Below, one piece after another: positions 1-8,856 of a stretch of DNA of 64,000 nt (positions are counted from its first letter, which is position 1; each line of letters opens with the position of its first letter). The DNA comes from Candidatus Corynebacterium faecigallinarum. GTDB taxonomy: Bacteria > Actinomycetota > Actinomycetes > Mycobacteriales > Mycobacteriaceae. The DNA is taken from positions 124,001 through 188,000 of the forward strand of contig DWVP01000014.1 in the NCBI GenBank assembly GCA_019120175.1, read 5' to 3'. The notes beneath the pieces were generated by a model, which saw only the letters and a program-made list of their open reading frames with translations, was not told where the DNA came from and did not search any database. Both the position numbers and the translations under genes were made by a program.

Positions 1-537
1 CGACGTCCGGCCCCTGGCAGGTCACAAGGGTGGCGATGGGTTCGTCGGCTGCTGCGGTGATCTCGTCCTGGACGGACTCGGGAAGTGCCCGGATCTGCTT
101 GTCGATCATCTCGACGGTGGAACCGTCCATGGCGCCGGAGGCCACTGCCTCCGCGATATGGGGCATGTGGTCAGGGTGGGGAGCTGACGGGTCTGCGCTC
201 CACGGGTCCGGCCGTTCGCTGAGGCGCTGGGCGGCGGCGAGGCGGGTGCGGGCATCACTGAGGGTGGTGTTGAAGATGCGGGACATCAGTCGGGCGCGTC
301 GCCGGGGCCGGCGGGGAAGTACTCCTCGTAACTGGTGATGTACGCGGCATCGGCGGCGCTGAGCTTCTTGCGGGCACGTTCCAGCTGCTAAATCGCCGCG
401 TTCCGGTCGTGGAGGCGGAGCCTCTCCCATGTGTCCGGGCCGTGTGCGATGATCGCTTTGGCGGCCTCTCCGAGTTTCCCGATCGCCTCGAAAAGATCAG
501 TGGTGCTTCCGACGGAGGGCAACGTGGCGGTTCCCAT
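1..537 (-). pseudogene. DUF222/HNH-endonuclease-type (13E12-like) protein, disrupted and cut by the window edge
   Basis: The first 49 codons from the ATG at 537 run into an in-frame TAG at 388-390. Without that stop the frame continues QLERARKKLSAADAAYITSY to a TGA at 286-288. The next segment, from an ATG overlapping that TGA, continues in a shifted frame (MSRIFNTTLSDARTRLAAAQ...) to the window edge. The helical, Ala/Arg-rich content is what I know from the N-terminal DUF222 region of actinobacterial HNH endonucleases (13E12 repeat family); the HNH part would lie outside the window. One nonsense codon plus one frameshift indicates a decayed gene. The family call is from pattern memory only. 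A LexA-like box lies about 100 nt upstream. Confidence 0.55.
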
Positions 538-640
538 GGTCAGTGCCCTCCTCCGCCCATCCAGCGACGAGCTTCGTCGCACATAGTATCGATTACTTGT
601 CCCCGAATATTTAGCTGATGTTGCATGTGATACTACTGTC

Positions 641-654
641 CGAACGCATGTTCG
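641..654. promoter_or_regulatory. LexA (SOS) box candidate
   Basis: CGAACGCATGTTCG is a perfect CGAAC-N4-GTTCG dyad, the actinobacterial LexA consensus core. It lies about 100 nt upstream of the broken DUF222/HNH gene (minus strand) and about 85 nt upstream of ppk2 (plus strand), so either could be the target. 13E12-type genes are known SOS targets in mycobacteria, which favours the minus-strand gene. Confidence 0.6.
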
Positions 655-739
655 TCAAGAGGTTATCTTCGATCTCTTCCATCGGTGGAGCGTGCGTGGT
701 TCGCCCACCATCCCGTCCTCGCCGGTAGAATCAGGCAGC

Positions 740-1603
740 ATGTCGTCGCGCACAAAGAAAGCCACCATGCCCGCAGAGGTCCCGTCCGGAGAACCCGGCG
801 TCACCCCGCCGAAGTTGAAGAAGAAGGCCTACAACAAGCAGCTCAAGAAGCTGCAGGCCGACCTGGTCGACATGCAGCAGTGGGTGCGGGAGACCGGCGC
901 CCGAGTGGTGATCATCATGGAGGGCCGCGACGCCGCAGGTAAGGGTTCGGCCATCAAGCGTCTCACCCAGTACCTCAACCCCCGATTCTGCCGGGTCGAG
1001 GCGTTGCCGGCGCCGACGTCCCGCGAGCAAGGTCAGTGGTACTTCCAGCGCTACGTGGAGAAGTTGCCGACCGCCGGGGAGATCGTGATCTTCGACCGCT
1101 CCTGGTACAACCGTGCCGGTGTCGAGCGCGTGATGGGCTTCTGCACTGCCGAGGAGTACCGGCGGTTCATCCACCAGGCGCCGATCTTCGAGCGTCTCTT
1201 GGTGGAGGACGGCATCATGCTGCGCAAGTACTGGTTCTCGGTGTCCGACGATGAGCAGATCCGCCGGTTCACCTCCCGCCGTGAGGATCCCCTGCGGCAG
1301 TGGAAGCTCTCGCCGATGGACCTGCAGTCGATCACCCGCTGGGAGGACTACTCCCGGGCGAAGGACGAGATGTTCGCCCACACCGACACACCGACCGCCC
1401 CCTGGTACACGGTGGAGAGCGAGGACAAGAAGCGCTCCCGGATCAACGTGATCAGCCACCTGCTGTCGTCGGTGCCGTGGGAGCGGGTGGAGCACACCCC
1501 GCCGGAGATTCCGGATCGTCCGGAATCCAGCAGTGACTACGAGCGCCCGCCGCGCACCGAGTTCCGGTACGTGCCGGACGTCGCGGCCAACCTGGAGAAA
1601 TAA
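740..1603 (+). CDS. ppk2: polyphosphate kinase 2 (PPK2 family)
   Basis: PPK2 enzymes transfer phosphate between polyphosphate and nucleoside mono- or diphosphates. The 287-residue protein has the Walker A loop GRDAAGKGSAIKRLTQYLNP at about residues 68-87 and the Walker B/lid segment FDRSWYNRAGVERVMGF at about 119-135, both hallmarks of the family, in a cytosolic single-domain layout. I chose the ATG at 740 over an in-frame ATG at 692 because the box TAGAAT (726-731) sits 8 nt before it, consistent with a leaderless transcript starting at the ATG, and because the extra 16 residues look non-coding. A strong intrinsic terminator follows at 1641. Which nucleotide is preferred cannot be told from sequence alone. 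Confidence 0.93.
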   Translation: MSSRTKKATMPAEVPSGEPGVTPPKLKKKAYNKQLKKLQADLVDMQQWVRETGARVVIIMEGRDAAGKGSAIKRLTQYLNPRFCRVEALPAPTSREQGQWYFQRYVEKLPTAGEIVIFDRSWYNRAGVERVMGFCTAEEYRRFIHQAPIFERLLVEDGIMLRKYWFSVSDDEQIRRFTSRREDPLRQWKLSPMDLQSITRWEDYSRAKDEMFAHTDTPTAPWYTVESEDKKRSRINVISHLLSSVPWERVEHTPPEIPDRPESSSDYERPPRTEFRYVPDVAANLEK

Positions 1604-1640
1604 CCATCCTGGAGAAGCAGCGGGAGCGAGGCACAAGATA

Positions 1641-1676
1641 ACCGGCCGGACCACGAAGGTCCGGCCGGTTTCTTCA
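1641..1676 (+). terminator. intrinsic terminator after ppk2
   Basis: Perfect 12-bp stem ACCGGCCGGACC / GGTCCGGCCGGT (1641-1652, 1658-1669) with loop ACGAA, followed by TTTCTTC. It separates ppk2 from the convergent fadD gene and may work for both strands. Confidence 0.88.
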
Positions 1677-1716
1677 CCATCGGCCCCGGCAGACTCGGCG
1701 GCCCCGGGAAGTACAG

Positions 1717-3597
1717 CTAGGCTGCACCCTCGGCGTAGTGCGCGTCAATCTCACGGCCGAAGTGCTCGTCGACCACCTTGCGCTTCAGCTTCAGCGACGG
1801 CGTCAGCTCCTGGTACTCCACCGCGAGGTCGCGGTGCAGGACGGTGAACTTCTTGATCTGCTCCCACCGGTTCAGGTGGGTGTTCAACTCGTCGATGTAG
1901 CCCTGCACCAGCTTCTCCACTTCCGGGGAGCTGACGATGGTGGCGTAGTCGCCGGTGACACCGTTGCGCTCGCCCCAGGCGGTGATGGCATCGACGTCCA
2001 GGGTAACCAGGGCGGAGACGAAGTTGCGGTTGTTGCCGATGACCACCATCTGGCTGGCGACCGGGCACAGGCCCTTGAACTGTGCTTCGATCTGGGCGGG
2101 CGCGACGTACTTACCGTTGGAGGTCTTGAAGAGCTCCTTCTTGCGGTCGGTGATCTTCACCCGTCCCAGGTCGTCGATCTCGCCGATGTCACCGGTGCTG
2201 AACCAGCCCTCGCTGTCGAGGACCTCGGCGGTCGCCTCCGGGTTGTTGTGGTAGCCGTCCATCACTCCGGGGCCGCGCAGCTGGATCTCCCCGTCCTCGG
2301 CGATCCGGGCCTCGATGCCCTCCAGGGGCGGTCCGACGCGGCCGGCCGCGTACACCTCCGGGCGGGTCAGGCAGGACGCCGCACTGGTCTCGGTCAGCCC
2401 GTAGCCCTCGAGGATCGGCATTCCCGCGGCACCGAACCAGCGGGCGATGTCGGTGTTCAGCGCGGCGGAACCGGAGATGAAGTACCGGACGTTGTCACCG
2501 AAACGCTCCCGGATCTTCGACATGATGATCTTGTCGCCCAGCTTCGCCTGGAAGCGCACCCAGCCGCTGGCCGAGCCGACACCGTTGTCGGCGTCGAAGA
2601 CCTGGACGCACACGCGGCTGGCCCAGTGGAAAAGCTTCTCCTTGATCCCGCCGTCGGTGGCCATCATCGTGGCGATACCGTTGTAGGCCTTCTCGAAGAT
2701 GCGCGGCGCCGAACCCATGAATGTCGGCTTGACGACACCCAGGTTGGACACGATCTTGTCGAGTCGACCGTCGATGGCGGTCTCGAAGCCGAAGTGGATC
2801 GGCAGGACCAGCAGCAGCTTGCCCATCACGTGCGCCAGCGGCAGCCACAGGAACTGCTTGTCGTCGATGGTCAGCAGCTTGTCCGGGCCGGAGTTGGACG
2901 TCACGTCCACCGCGTGCGCCTCGAAGACCCACACCCGGTGTGGCAGTCGCACACCCTTCGGGCGGCCGGTGGTGCCCGAGGTGTAGATCAGGGTGGCGAG
3001 GTGCTCGAGACGGGTGGAGTCGATCCGCTCGTCGATGCACGTGGAGTTGGCGCCCAGGTACTCCGCACCGCGACTGCGCAGGTCGGCGAGGCTGATGACC
3101 CACTCCGGGTCGGCCCAGACCGGCACCTCGCCGTCGAGGAGGATGACGCCGCGGACCTTCGTCAGCTCCTCGCGCAGGGCGGTGACCTTCTCCAGCTGCT
3201 CCTCGTTCTCGACGAAGACCACCTGGGTGTCGGAGTCGTCGAGGATGAACTGGACGTCCTCCGGGATGGTGGTGGGGTAGACGGTGACTGTCGCGGCGGA
3301 GGCGAACATGATGCCGTAGTTCGCCAGGGCCCACTCGTACCGGGTGGCGCAGGCGATGGCGACGCGCTCCTCGGGCTCGATGCCCAGGGAGATCAGGCCG
3401 GCGCCGACCTCGGAGGCCTGGGTGCCGAGCTCGCTCCAGGTGACGGCGTGCCAGTTCTCGTCGGCGTCGGGGAAGCTGTACGCACGGCGGTCGGGGGTCT
3501 CCGCGATCCGTCGGCGCAGCATGTGTCCGACGGACTGGATCTCCGGGTCCAGTACGACGGTCTGAGGTGAATTACTCCCGGTTGGCGCGGTTGTCAT
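1717..3597 (-). CDS. fadD: long-chain fatty-acid--CoA ligase (FadD15-like AMP-dependent synthetase)
   Basis: This enzyme activates fatty acids to acyl-CoA through an acyl-adenylate. The 626-residue protein has the phosphate-binding loop YTSGTTGRPKG (about 205-215), the YGLTETSA motif near 410, the GWFSTGDIG segment near 470 and the hinge DRKKELFKTSNGKYVAP near 500 with its catalytic lysine region. This is the complete ANL-family set, and the length fits the FadD15 group of mycobacteria and corynebacteria. No membrane segment is evident. It is transcribed alone and convergent with ppk2. A 28-bp dyad at 3651-3678, just upstream, may be its operator. Acyl chain preference cannot be read from the sequence. 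Confidence 0.93.
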   Translation of the reverse strand: MTTAPTGSNSPQTVVLDPEIQSVGHMLRRRIAETPDRRAYSFPDADENWHAVTWSELGTQASEVGAGLISLGIEPEERVAIACATRYEWALANYGIMFASAATVTVYPTTIPEDVQFILDDSDTQVVFVENEEQLEKVTALREELTKVRGVILLDGEVPVWADPEWVISLADLRSRGAEYLGANSTCIDERIDSTRLEHLATLIYTSGTTGRPKGVRLPHRVWVFEAHAVDVTSNSGPDKLLTIDDKQFLWLPLAHVMGKLLLVLPIHFGFETAIDGRLDKIVSNLGVVKPTFMGSAPRIFEKAYNGIATMMATDGGIKEKLFHWASRVCVQVFDADNGVGSASGWVRFQAKLGDKIIMSKIRERFGDNVRYFISGSAALNTDIARWFGAAGMPILEGYGLTETSAASCLTRPEVYAAGRVGPPLEGIEARIAEDGEIQLRGPGVMDGYHNNPEATAEVLDSEGWFSTGDIGEIDDLGRVKITDRKKELFKTSNGKYVAPAQIEAQFKGLCPVASQMVVIGNNRNFVSALVTLDVDAITAWGERNGVTGDYATIVSSPEVEKLVQGYIDELNTHLNRWEQIKKFTVLHRDLAVEYQELTPSLKLKRKVVDEHFGREIDAHYAEGAA

Positions 3598-3650
3598 GGT
3601 CTCTCCATCCAGATTATGTTCGCCTGTCTAGTGTTGTGGTTCACTCTAGC

Positions 3651-3678
3651 AAAACGTGAGTGTTGAGAATCACGTTTT
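3651..3678. promoter_or_regulatory. inverted repeat upstream of fadD, operator candidate
   Basis: AAAACGTGA (3651-3659) and TCACGTTTT (3670-3678) form a perfect 9-bp dyad around a 10-nt spacer, about 55 nt upstream of the fadD start and about 150 nt upstream of the divergent crotonase gene. The AT-rich dyad stands out in high-GC surroundings. The cognate regulator is not in the adjacent genes and remains unknown. Confidence 0.45.
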
Positions 3679-3830
3679 GACGAACTTTGTTTACCGGGGT
3701 TCACCCGAATCTTCATCGCTCCGACAGTCGTCCCCACAGCCGCTCCGGACACCGCCTCGGACACCGTCCCGACCACCCCCGGGGACCGGTCCCGCGGCGG
3801 CGGTCCGCGTAACCGTGTCACCATTGGGGT

Positions 3831-4874
3831 ATGAACGAGATCACACATCAGCGCGTCAACGACACCGGCGTCATCACGTTGGACCGTCCCAAGGCGCTCA
3901 ACGCCCTGAACCACGACATGATCACCGCGATAGCCGCGGCGCTGGAGGAGTTCCGGCAGGACGCCGCGGTCGAGCAGGTCGTCCTGCGGTCGGCGGTGGA
4001 GAAGGCCTACTGCTCCGGCGGGGACGTGCGCTCGGTGCGGGAGACCGACCTGGCCGGGGACTACGGTCCGGGCGACCGGTTCTTCGAGGAGGAGTACGTC
4101 ATGAACCACGCCCTCGCCGAGTTCCCGAAGCCGACCGTCGCCCTCGTCAACGGCATCACCATGGGCGGGGGGCTGGGGGTCTCCGCCCACGCCGACCAGC
4201 GGGTGATCACCCCGCGGACCTGGCAGTCGATGCCGGAGATGGCGATCGGCTTCGTCACGGACGTCGGTATCTCCCACGTCTTCACCCATCTGCCGCACGT
4301 CCCGGAGGCCTCCCGCGCCGCGGTCGGACTGTTCCTCGCCACCACCGCCTACCGGATGACCACCGACGACCTGCTGTGGAGCGGACTGGCCACCCACCTG
4401 GTCGACGACATCGACGCCGTCGCCGACGCCCTGGAGGCGGGCGAACGGCTGGGCGGCCCGGAGGTCGTCCCCGGCACCGCCGCCCATGACGAGGTCGCCG
4501 GACGTTCCGAGCTGGCCCGGAACTTGAACTGGATCACCGAGACCTTCGGTGGGTCGGACTGGCGGGACATCGCCCAGCGGATCGAGACCTCCACCGGGGA
4601 GTTCGTCGATCAGGTCCGTGACCTGCTTGCTTCGGCGAACCCGCTGTCGCTGGTAGCCGCGGCAGTGCTACTGGATCACTCCTCGAGGTCGACGTTGCGC
4701 GAGGCGTTGGACGCCGAACTGGCGATCGGCAGTCTGCTGCGACGGCAGCCGAACTTCGCCGAGGGCGTGCGGGCAGTGCTCGTCGACAAGGACCGGGACG
4801 CACACTTCGTGCCGGCCAGCGTCGCCGAGGTCACCGATGAACAGGTCGCGGAGTTCAGGACTGCGCTGGACTGA
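3831..4874 (+). CDS. enoyl-CoA hydratase/isomerase family protein, 3-hydroxyisobutyryl-CoA hydrolase type
   Basis: A crotonase-fold protein of 347 residues. N-terminal LDRPKALNALNHDM, the oxyanion-hole segment CSGGDVRS (about 63-70) and NGITMGGGLGVSAHAD (about 107-122) are typical of the ECH_2/HIBYL-CoA hydrolase group, which is longer than ordinary 260-residue crotonases and acts in valine catabolism. The C-terminal half with RRQPNFAEGVRAVLVDKD also matches that group. A CACCAT box lies 6 nt before the ATG, so a leaderless transcript is possible. The 3' end overlaps the convergent ribM gene by 20 bp. Substrate assignment is by family; a true enoyl-CoA hydratase activity cannot be excluded. 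Confidence 0.85.
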   Translation: MNEITHQRVNDTGVITLDRPKALNALNHDMITAIAAALEEFRQDAAVEQVVLRSAVEKAYCSGGDVRSVRETDLAGDYGPGDRFFEEEYVMNHALAEFPKPTVALVNGITMGGGLGVSAHADQRVITPRTWQSMPEMAIGFVTDVGISHVFTHLPHVPEASRAAVGLFLATTAYRMTTDDLLWSGLATHLVDDIDAVADALEAGERLGGPEVVPGTAAHDEVAGRSELARNLNWITETFGGSDWRDIAQRIETSTGEFVDQVRDLLASANPLSLVAAAVLLDHSSRSTLREALDAELAIGSLLRRQPNFAEGVRAVLVDKDRDAHFVPASVAEVTDEQVAEFRTALD

Positions 4875-5610
4875 TCGTCTGGTCCTGGTTCCCCGGGACA
4901 GCCCGGATCTGCTCCCGCCGTTGCACCTTCAGCCACACCACGAAGCCCCAGAGGACGAAGGCACCGTAGACCAGGTACAGCACCGCACTGGGGTAGTAGC
5001 CCGCGCTCAGAAGCAGCGGCACCCCGACGATGTCCACGGCGATCCAGATCAGCCAGAACTCCGTCCAGCCCTTCGCCATGCCGTAGGTGGCCAGCATGGA
5101 CCCGGTGAAGATCCAGGCGTCCGCCCACGGTCCCCAGGAGCCCAGCGCGCTGAACACCCAGGCGAAACCGCAGGTGCCGACGACGGCGACGACGAGCATG
5201 AACAGGCGTTCCCGGGGCGTGGCCCAGTGGGGCTGCACCGCCTCGTAGGTCTCGGCCGGCTCGCTGAGGATAGAGCGGGACGGATCGGTCTCCTCCGGCT
5301 CGCGGACTCCGCCGCGCTTGGCGCGGGACCACTGCCACCAGCCGTAGGTGCTGACGATGAGGAACATCACCTGCCGGCCGGCCTGACCGTAGAGGTCCAG
5401 GTCCTGCGGGGTGTGGAAGACACCGCCGAGGAACACGGTGAACAGCAGGATGTTGCCGACGATGCCGACCGGCCAGGCCCACACGACCCGGCGCATCCCG
5501 CCGATCGCGGAGGCGATGCCGAAGCCATTGCCGATGATCTCGCGCCAGAGGATCGGTGCGTCGCCGATCGTCCACTGGGCGTTGAGGAACGTGATGAGGA
5601 CGTCCTGCAT
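4855..5610 (-). CDS. ribM: riboflavin transporter RibM/PnuX (PnuC-like fold)
   Basis: A 251-residue polytopic membrane protein of the PnuC family, with about six or seven hydrophobic helices. Characteristic segments are WREIIGNGFGIASAIGGMRR near 24-43, GNILLFTVFLGGVF and YGWWQWSRAKRGG near 96-108. PnuC homologues usually import nicotinamide riboside, but the corynebacterial members preceded by an RFN element (RibM, also called PnuX) are characterised riboflavin importers. An RFN element directly upstream is the decisive evidence for riboflavin here. The ATG at 5610 lies 15 nt after the riboswitch, so FMN can hide the ribosome-binding region (AAAGGCGG). The C-terminus is hydrophilic. The 3' end overlaps the crotonase gene. 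Confidence 0.88.
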   Translation of the reverse strand: MQDVLITFLNAQWTIGDAPILWREIIGNGFGIASAIGGMRRVVWAWPVGIVGNILLFTVFLGGVFHTPQDLDLYGQAGRQVMFLIVSTYGWWQWSRAKRGGVREPEETDPSRSILSEPAETYEAVQPHWATPRERLFMLVVAVVGTCGFAWVFSALGSWGPWADAWIFTGSMLATYGMAKGWTEFWLIWIAVDIVGVPLLLSAGYYPSAVLYLVYGAFVLWGFVVWLKVQRREQIRAVPGNQDQTISPAQS

Positions 5611-5625
5611 GCAGGTGTCCGCCTT

Positions 5626-5757
5626 TCTCTCCCATCCGGACTGTGACCGTCGGCTCCGGAATCACACCGGATCTGCTGACCCACCTGGTGGAGGTGGCGC
5701 TCGCGGGCTTTCACCGCCGGTGGGGAATTCCACCCCGCCCTGAGAATGCTTACGGCA
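5626..5757 (-). promoter_or_regulatory. FMN riboswitch (RFN element) controlling ribM
   Basis: Read on the minus strand, all conserved RFN blocks occur in order: GGGCGGGGTGGAATTCCCC, ACCGGCGGTGAAAGCCCGCG, CAGATCCGGTGTGATTCCGG, AGCCGACGGTCACAGTCCGG and ATGGGAGAGA. The element ends about 15 nt before the ribM start codon with no intervening terminator hairpin, which points to translational control by sequestering the ribosome-binding site. Confidence 0.95.
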
Positions 5758-5791
5758 GAAAAGTCTACACCCCGCCCGGTAGGGCGGGGTG
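5758..5791 (-). terminator. intrinsic terminator of the mmpL-tetR operon
   Basis: CACCCCGCCC (5768-5777) and GGGCGGGGTG (5782-5791) form a perfect 10-bp stem with a 4-nt loop. On the minus strand it is followed by TAGACTTTTC. It lies downstream of tetR and just upstream of the RFN element, so it also insulates ribM from mmpL-tetR read-through. Confidence 0.7.
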
Positions 5792-5836
5792 CAGAGTGGG
5801 AATTCCGGCGAACCGGGGTGGGCGGGCCGTAGCCGG

Positions 5837-6481
5837 CTACGCCCCGAACCCGTCGCGCAGCAGGCGGAAACTCTCCTCGAGGATCTCCGACGGGCGACGG
5901 TCGGTGGGGAGCAACGAGGCGCTGTCCCCATAGCAACGCCGGTTCTCGCGCAGCAGGTTCTCCACGGCGAAGGAGCCGGCGACGATGGTGGAGACCATCA
6001 TGAGCCCGGTGGCGTGGAGGCTCACCGTGCCGTCGCAGCGCCGATGGAGCGCCTCGACGAGGCCCTCCGCCACGAGCTTCACCTGGTCCCGTTCCTCCGG
6101 CCCGGTGAGGTAGCTCAGGTGCTCGCCGATAACCATCAGGCTGAGCAGACCACCGCTGTCGCGGATGTCGTCGGCGTTGACCCGCTCGGCGATCAGTCGT
6201 TGCATGATGTGCACCGCGGACTCGTCCGCCGGTGCCGCCTCGACCTGTTCGCGCCAGTCGCGGATGGTGTCCTCGACGAAGAACAGCAGGGCGTCCTCAC
6301 GCCGCGGGAAGTAGTTGTGGAATGTCCGCGGCGACACGCCGGCCTGCTCCGCGATGGCGGCGACGGTCATGCCGTCGGAACCCTCACGGTGCAGCAGCCC
6401 GGCGGCCGCACGGGCCAGGGCCCTGCGGGTCTCCAGCTTCTTCTGCTCGCGCAGCGAAGGGGCCTGGTCGTGGTCAGCCAT
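5837..6481 (-). CDS. TetR-family transcriptional regulator of the MMPL transporter
   Basis: A 214-residue repressor. The N-terminal helix-turn-helix is at about 29-62 (MTVAAIAEQAGVSPRTFHNY), followed by a helical ligand-binding domain. The protein starts 8 bp inside the 3' end of mmpL, so the two are co-transcribed and probably translationally coupled. The palindromes 10-40 nt upstream of mmpL are the likely binding sites and would make the operon autoregulated. The ligand is unknown; by analogy with similar pairs it may be a lipid or a drug-like molecule exported by the MMPL protein. Confidence 0.88.
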   Translation of the reverse strand: MADHDQAPSLREQKKLETRRALARAAAGLLHREGSDGMTVAAIAEQAGVSPRTFHNYFPRREDALLFFVEDTIRDWREQVEAAPADESAVHIMQRLIAERVNADDIRDSGGLLSLMVIGEHLSYLTGPEERDQVKLVAEGLVEALHRRCDGTVSLHATGLMMVSTIVAGSFAVENLLRENRRCYGDSASLLPTDRRPSEILEESFRLLRDGFGA

Positions 6482-8846
6482 TGCTCGGGGCGGTCTCGAC
6501 GGCCTTCTTCTCGTCCGTGGTGGCCTCCATGCCCTCGAGGGTGGTGCCCTCCACGTCGACGGACGGGATGATCTTGTCCAGCCATGCCGGCAGCTTCCAG
6601 GCGCGGTCGCCGAGCAGGAACAGGACGGCCGGAACGATGGTCATGCGCACCACGAAGGCGTCGATCAGCACGGCCATGGCCAGGGCGGAGCCCATCACGG
6701 CGATGAACGGCTCGTCCATCAGGACGAAGGCGGCGAACACGGAGATCATGATCAGCGCGGCGGCGGTGACCACGCGGGCACCGTGCTTGAAGCCGTTGGA
6801 GACGGCGTTGCCGGCGGTCTTGCCGTGGACGTAGCCCTCGCGCATGCGGGTCACCAGGAACACCTGGTAGTCCATGGCCAGGCCGAAGACGATACCGATG
6901 AGCATGATCGGCAGGAAGGAGATGATCGGCTGCGGGTCGTTGGTGATGCCCAGCCAGCCCCACTGCCAGACCGCGACGGTGACACCGAAGGTGGCGGCGA
7001 CCGACAGGGCGAAGCCCAGGGCGGCGATCAGCGGGACCCACAGGGAGCGGAAGACCACGACCAGCAGGACGAAGGCCAGCACCACGACGATGGCGACGTA
7101 GGGGATGAGCACCTCGGAGAGGCGGTCGGAGACGTCCTCGAAGATCGGGGTCACACCGGTGATGGAGTAGGTACCACCGGTCTGGTCCTTGAAGGCAGGC
7201 TCGGCATCGCGCAGGGACTGCAGGGTGTCTGCGGTGAGGGCGTCGTTGCCACCGGTGGTCGGGGTGATCATGACCATGGCGGCGGTGCCGTCCTCGCTCA
7301 TGCCGGCGACCTGGGCGTTCTCGACGCCGTCGACGCCGCTGATGGTGGCGACAGCCTCCCCGAAGGTGGCCTGGGCGGCCATCGGGTCATCCCCGGAGTC
7401 CTTGACCACGGCGATCATCGGGGCATTGCGACCGGGGCCGAAGTCCTCGTTGACCCACTCGGCGGCGTTGCGTTGCGGGCTGCCGAGCTTGGCGGAGTCG
7501 TCGGTGGGCATGGCCAGCTGCAGGCTGGCCACCGGGATGGCCAGCAGGACCAGCAGAAGCGCGGAGGCGGCGGCGAAGATCACCGGGCGCTTGCGCACCT
7601 GGCGGACCCACTTCAGGCCCATGGTGGGCTTCTCGTCCTCGGGATCCGGGGCCTTGACCACCGGGGCGCGTCCGGCGAAGGACCGGGCGCCGAAGGCGCC
7701 GAGGATGGCCGGCAGCAGGGTGATCGCCACGAGGACGGCGATGACCACGGTGAAGGCGGCGGCCAGGGCCATGGCGGTGAGGAAGGGGATGTTGATGATC
7801 GACAGGGCGGCCAGTGCGATGACCACCGTCAGGCCGGCGAAACAGACCGCCGAACCGGCCTTGCCCACGGCGAGTCCGGCCAGGTGGGCGCGTTCGGCGT
7901 GGGTCGTCTTCTTGACCGCCGCGGCCAGTTCCTTCGGCGTCATGTTGTTGCCGCCCGCGAACGCCACCAGTTCATTCCTGAACCGGGAGACGATGAACAG
8001 GGCGTAGTCGATGCCCACGGCCAGGCCGATCATGGAGGCCAGGGTCGGGGTCATGCTGTTGATGTTGTCGGTCAGGGCCGTGGCGGCCATGATCAGCATG
8101 ATGCCGGTGCCGACACCGACGATGGCGGTGATCAGCGGCAGGCCGGCGGCGACGAAGGAGCCGAAGGTGATGATCAGGATGATGGCGGCGACGGCGATAC
8201 CGATCAGCTCGGCGGTGGCGCCGATCTCCGGCATCTGGAAGACGTTGCCGCCGTAGGCGATCTCGAGGTTCTCGGTCGCGGCGTCGTCGAGCACGTCGGT
8301 GACGGCGGTGACGTCATCGGTGGAGACGTCCATCGAGGTGTCGCCCTCGAAGGTGATCGTCATCGTGCCGGTGCGGCCGTTCTCGCTGAGCGGGGAGAGG
8401 GCCTGCAGATCCGCCTGGATCTGCTCCTCGGGCATCCCCTGCTCCTGCTTGGCGGGGGCCATCTGCTGCTCCATGCCGGCAGCGGCGGTCATCGGGTCGA
8501 CGATCGCGTCGGTGTCGACGAGGGCGTCCTGCTCCTTGAGCTCGGCGATGAGCGCATCGAGGTCGGCCTTGGTGGCCTCGTCGGTCAGCGAGCCGCCCTC
8601 GGGGGCGCGCACCACGATGGTGCCGGTGGGGGCCTCCATGTCGTCCCCGCCTTCGGGGAAGAGCTCTGCCATCTCCTCCTGGGTCTCGACGGATTCGAGC
8701 CCGGGGATGGTGAAGGTCATCGAGGTGGACTTCGCCATCGTCGACATCAGGGTGCCGGCACCGATGAGCACCAGCAGCCAGACGGCGATGAAGCGCCACC
8801 TGTTCATGTATGCGGATCGTCCGACCCGGTAGAGGAATTTAGCCAT
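6474..8846 (-). CDS. MMPL-family (RND) membrane transporter
   Basis: A 790-residue RND/MMPL protein, an inner-membrane exporter of lipids or drugs driven by proton flux. It shows the MMPL duplication: TM1 near 21-40, a large extracytoplasmic loop (about 41-190), a block of five to six helices including IGLAVGIDYALFIVSRFRNE near 275-295, a second large loop and a second helix block with IVFGLAMDYQVFLVTRMRE near 655-675. The paired GxxxDY motifs are the proton-relay segments. I started at the ATG 8846 (MAKFLYRVGR) because upstream in-frame codons fall in the operator region. It is followed by its putative TetR repressor. Substrate unknown. Confidence 0.92.
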   Translation of the reverse strand: MAKFLYRVGRSAYMNRWRFIAVWLLVLIGAGTLMSTMAKSTSMTFTIPGLESVETQEEMAELFPEGGDDMEAPTGTIVVRAPEGGSLTDEATKADLDALIAELKEQDALVDTDAIVDPMTAAAGMEQQMAPAKQEQGMPEEQIQADLQALSPLSENGRTGTMTITFEGDTSMDVSTDDVTAVTDVLDDAATENLEIAYGGNVFQMPEIGATAELIGIAVAAIILIITFGSFVAAGLPLITAIVGVGTGIMLIMAATALTDNINSMTPTLASMIGLAVGIDYALFIVSRFRNELVAFAGGNNMTPKELAAAVKKTTHAERAHLAGLAVGKAGSAVCFAGLTVVIALAALSIINIPFLTAMALAAAFTVVIAVLVAITLLPAILGAFGARSFAGRAPVVKAPDPEDEKPTMGLKWVRQVRKRPVIFAAASALLLVLLAIPVASLQLAMPTDDSAKLGSPQRNAAEWVNEDFGPGRNAPMIAVVKDSGDDPMAAQATFGEAVATISGVDGVENAQVAGMSEDGTAAMVMITPTTGGNDALTADTLQSLRDAEPAFKDQTGGTYSITGVTPIFEDVSDRLSEVLIPYVAIVVVLAFVLLVVVFRSLWVPLIAALGFALSVAATFGVTVAVWQWGWLGITNDPQPIISFLPIMLIGIVFGLAMDYQVFLVTRMREGYVHGKTAGNAVSNGFKHGARVVTAAALIMISVFAAFVLMDEPFIAVMGSALAMAVLIDAFVVRMTIVPAVLFLLGDRAWKLPAWLDKIIPSVDVEGTTLEGMEATTDEKKAVETAPSNG

Positions 8847-8856
8847 GCGGCTGATT

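Noticed and set aside
4855..5610. Nicotinamide riboside transporter PnuC
   Set aside because: The FMN riboswitch directly upstream makes riboflavin transport (RibM/PnuX) the better call.
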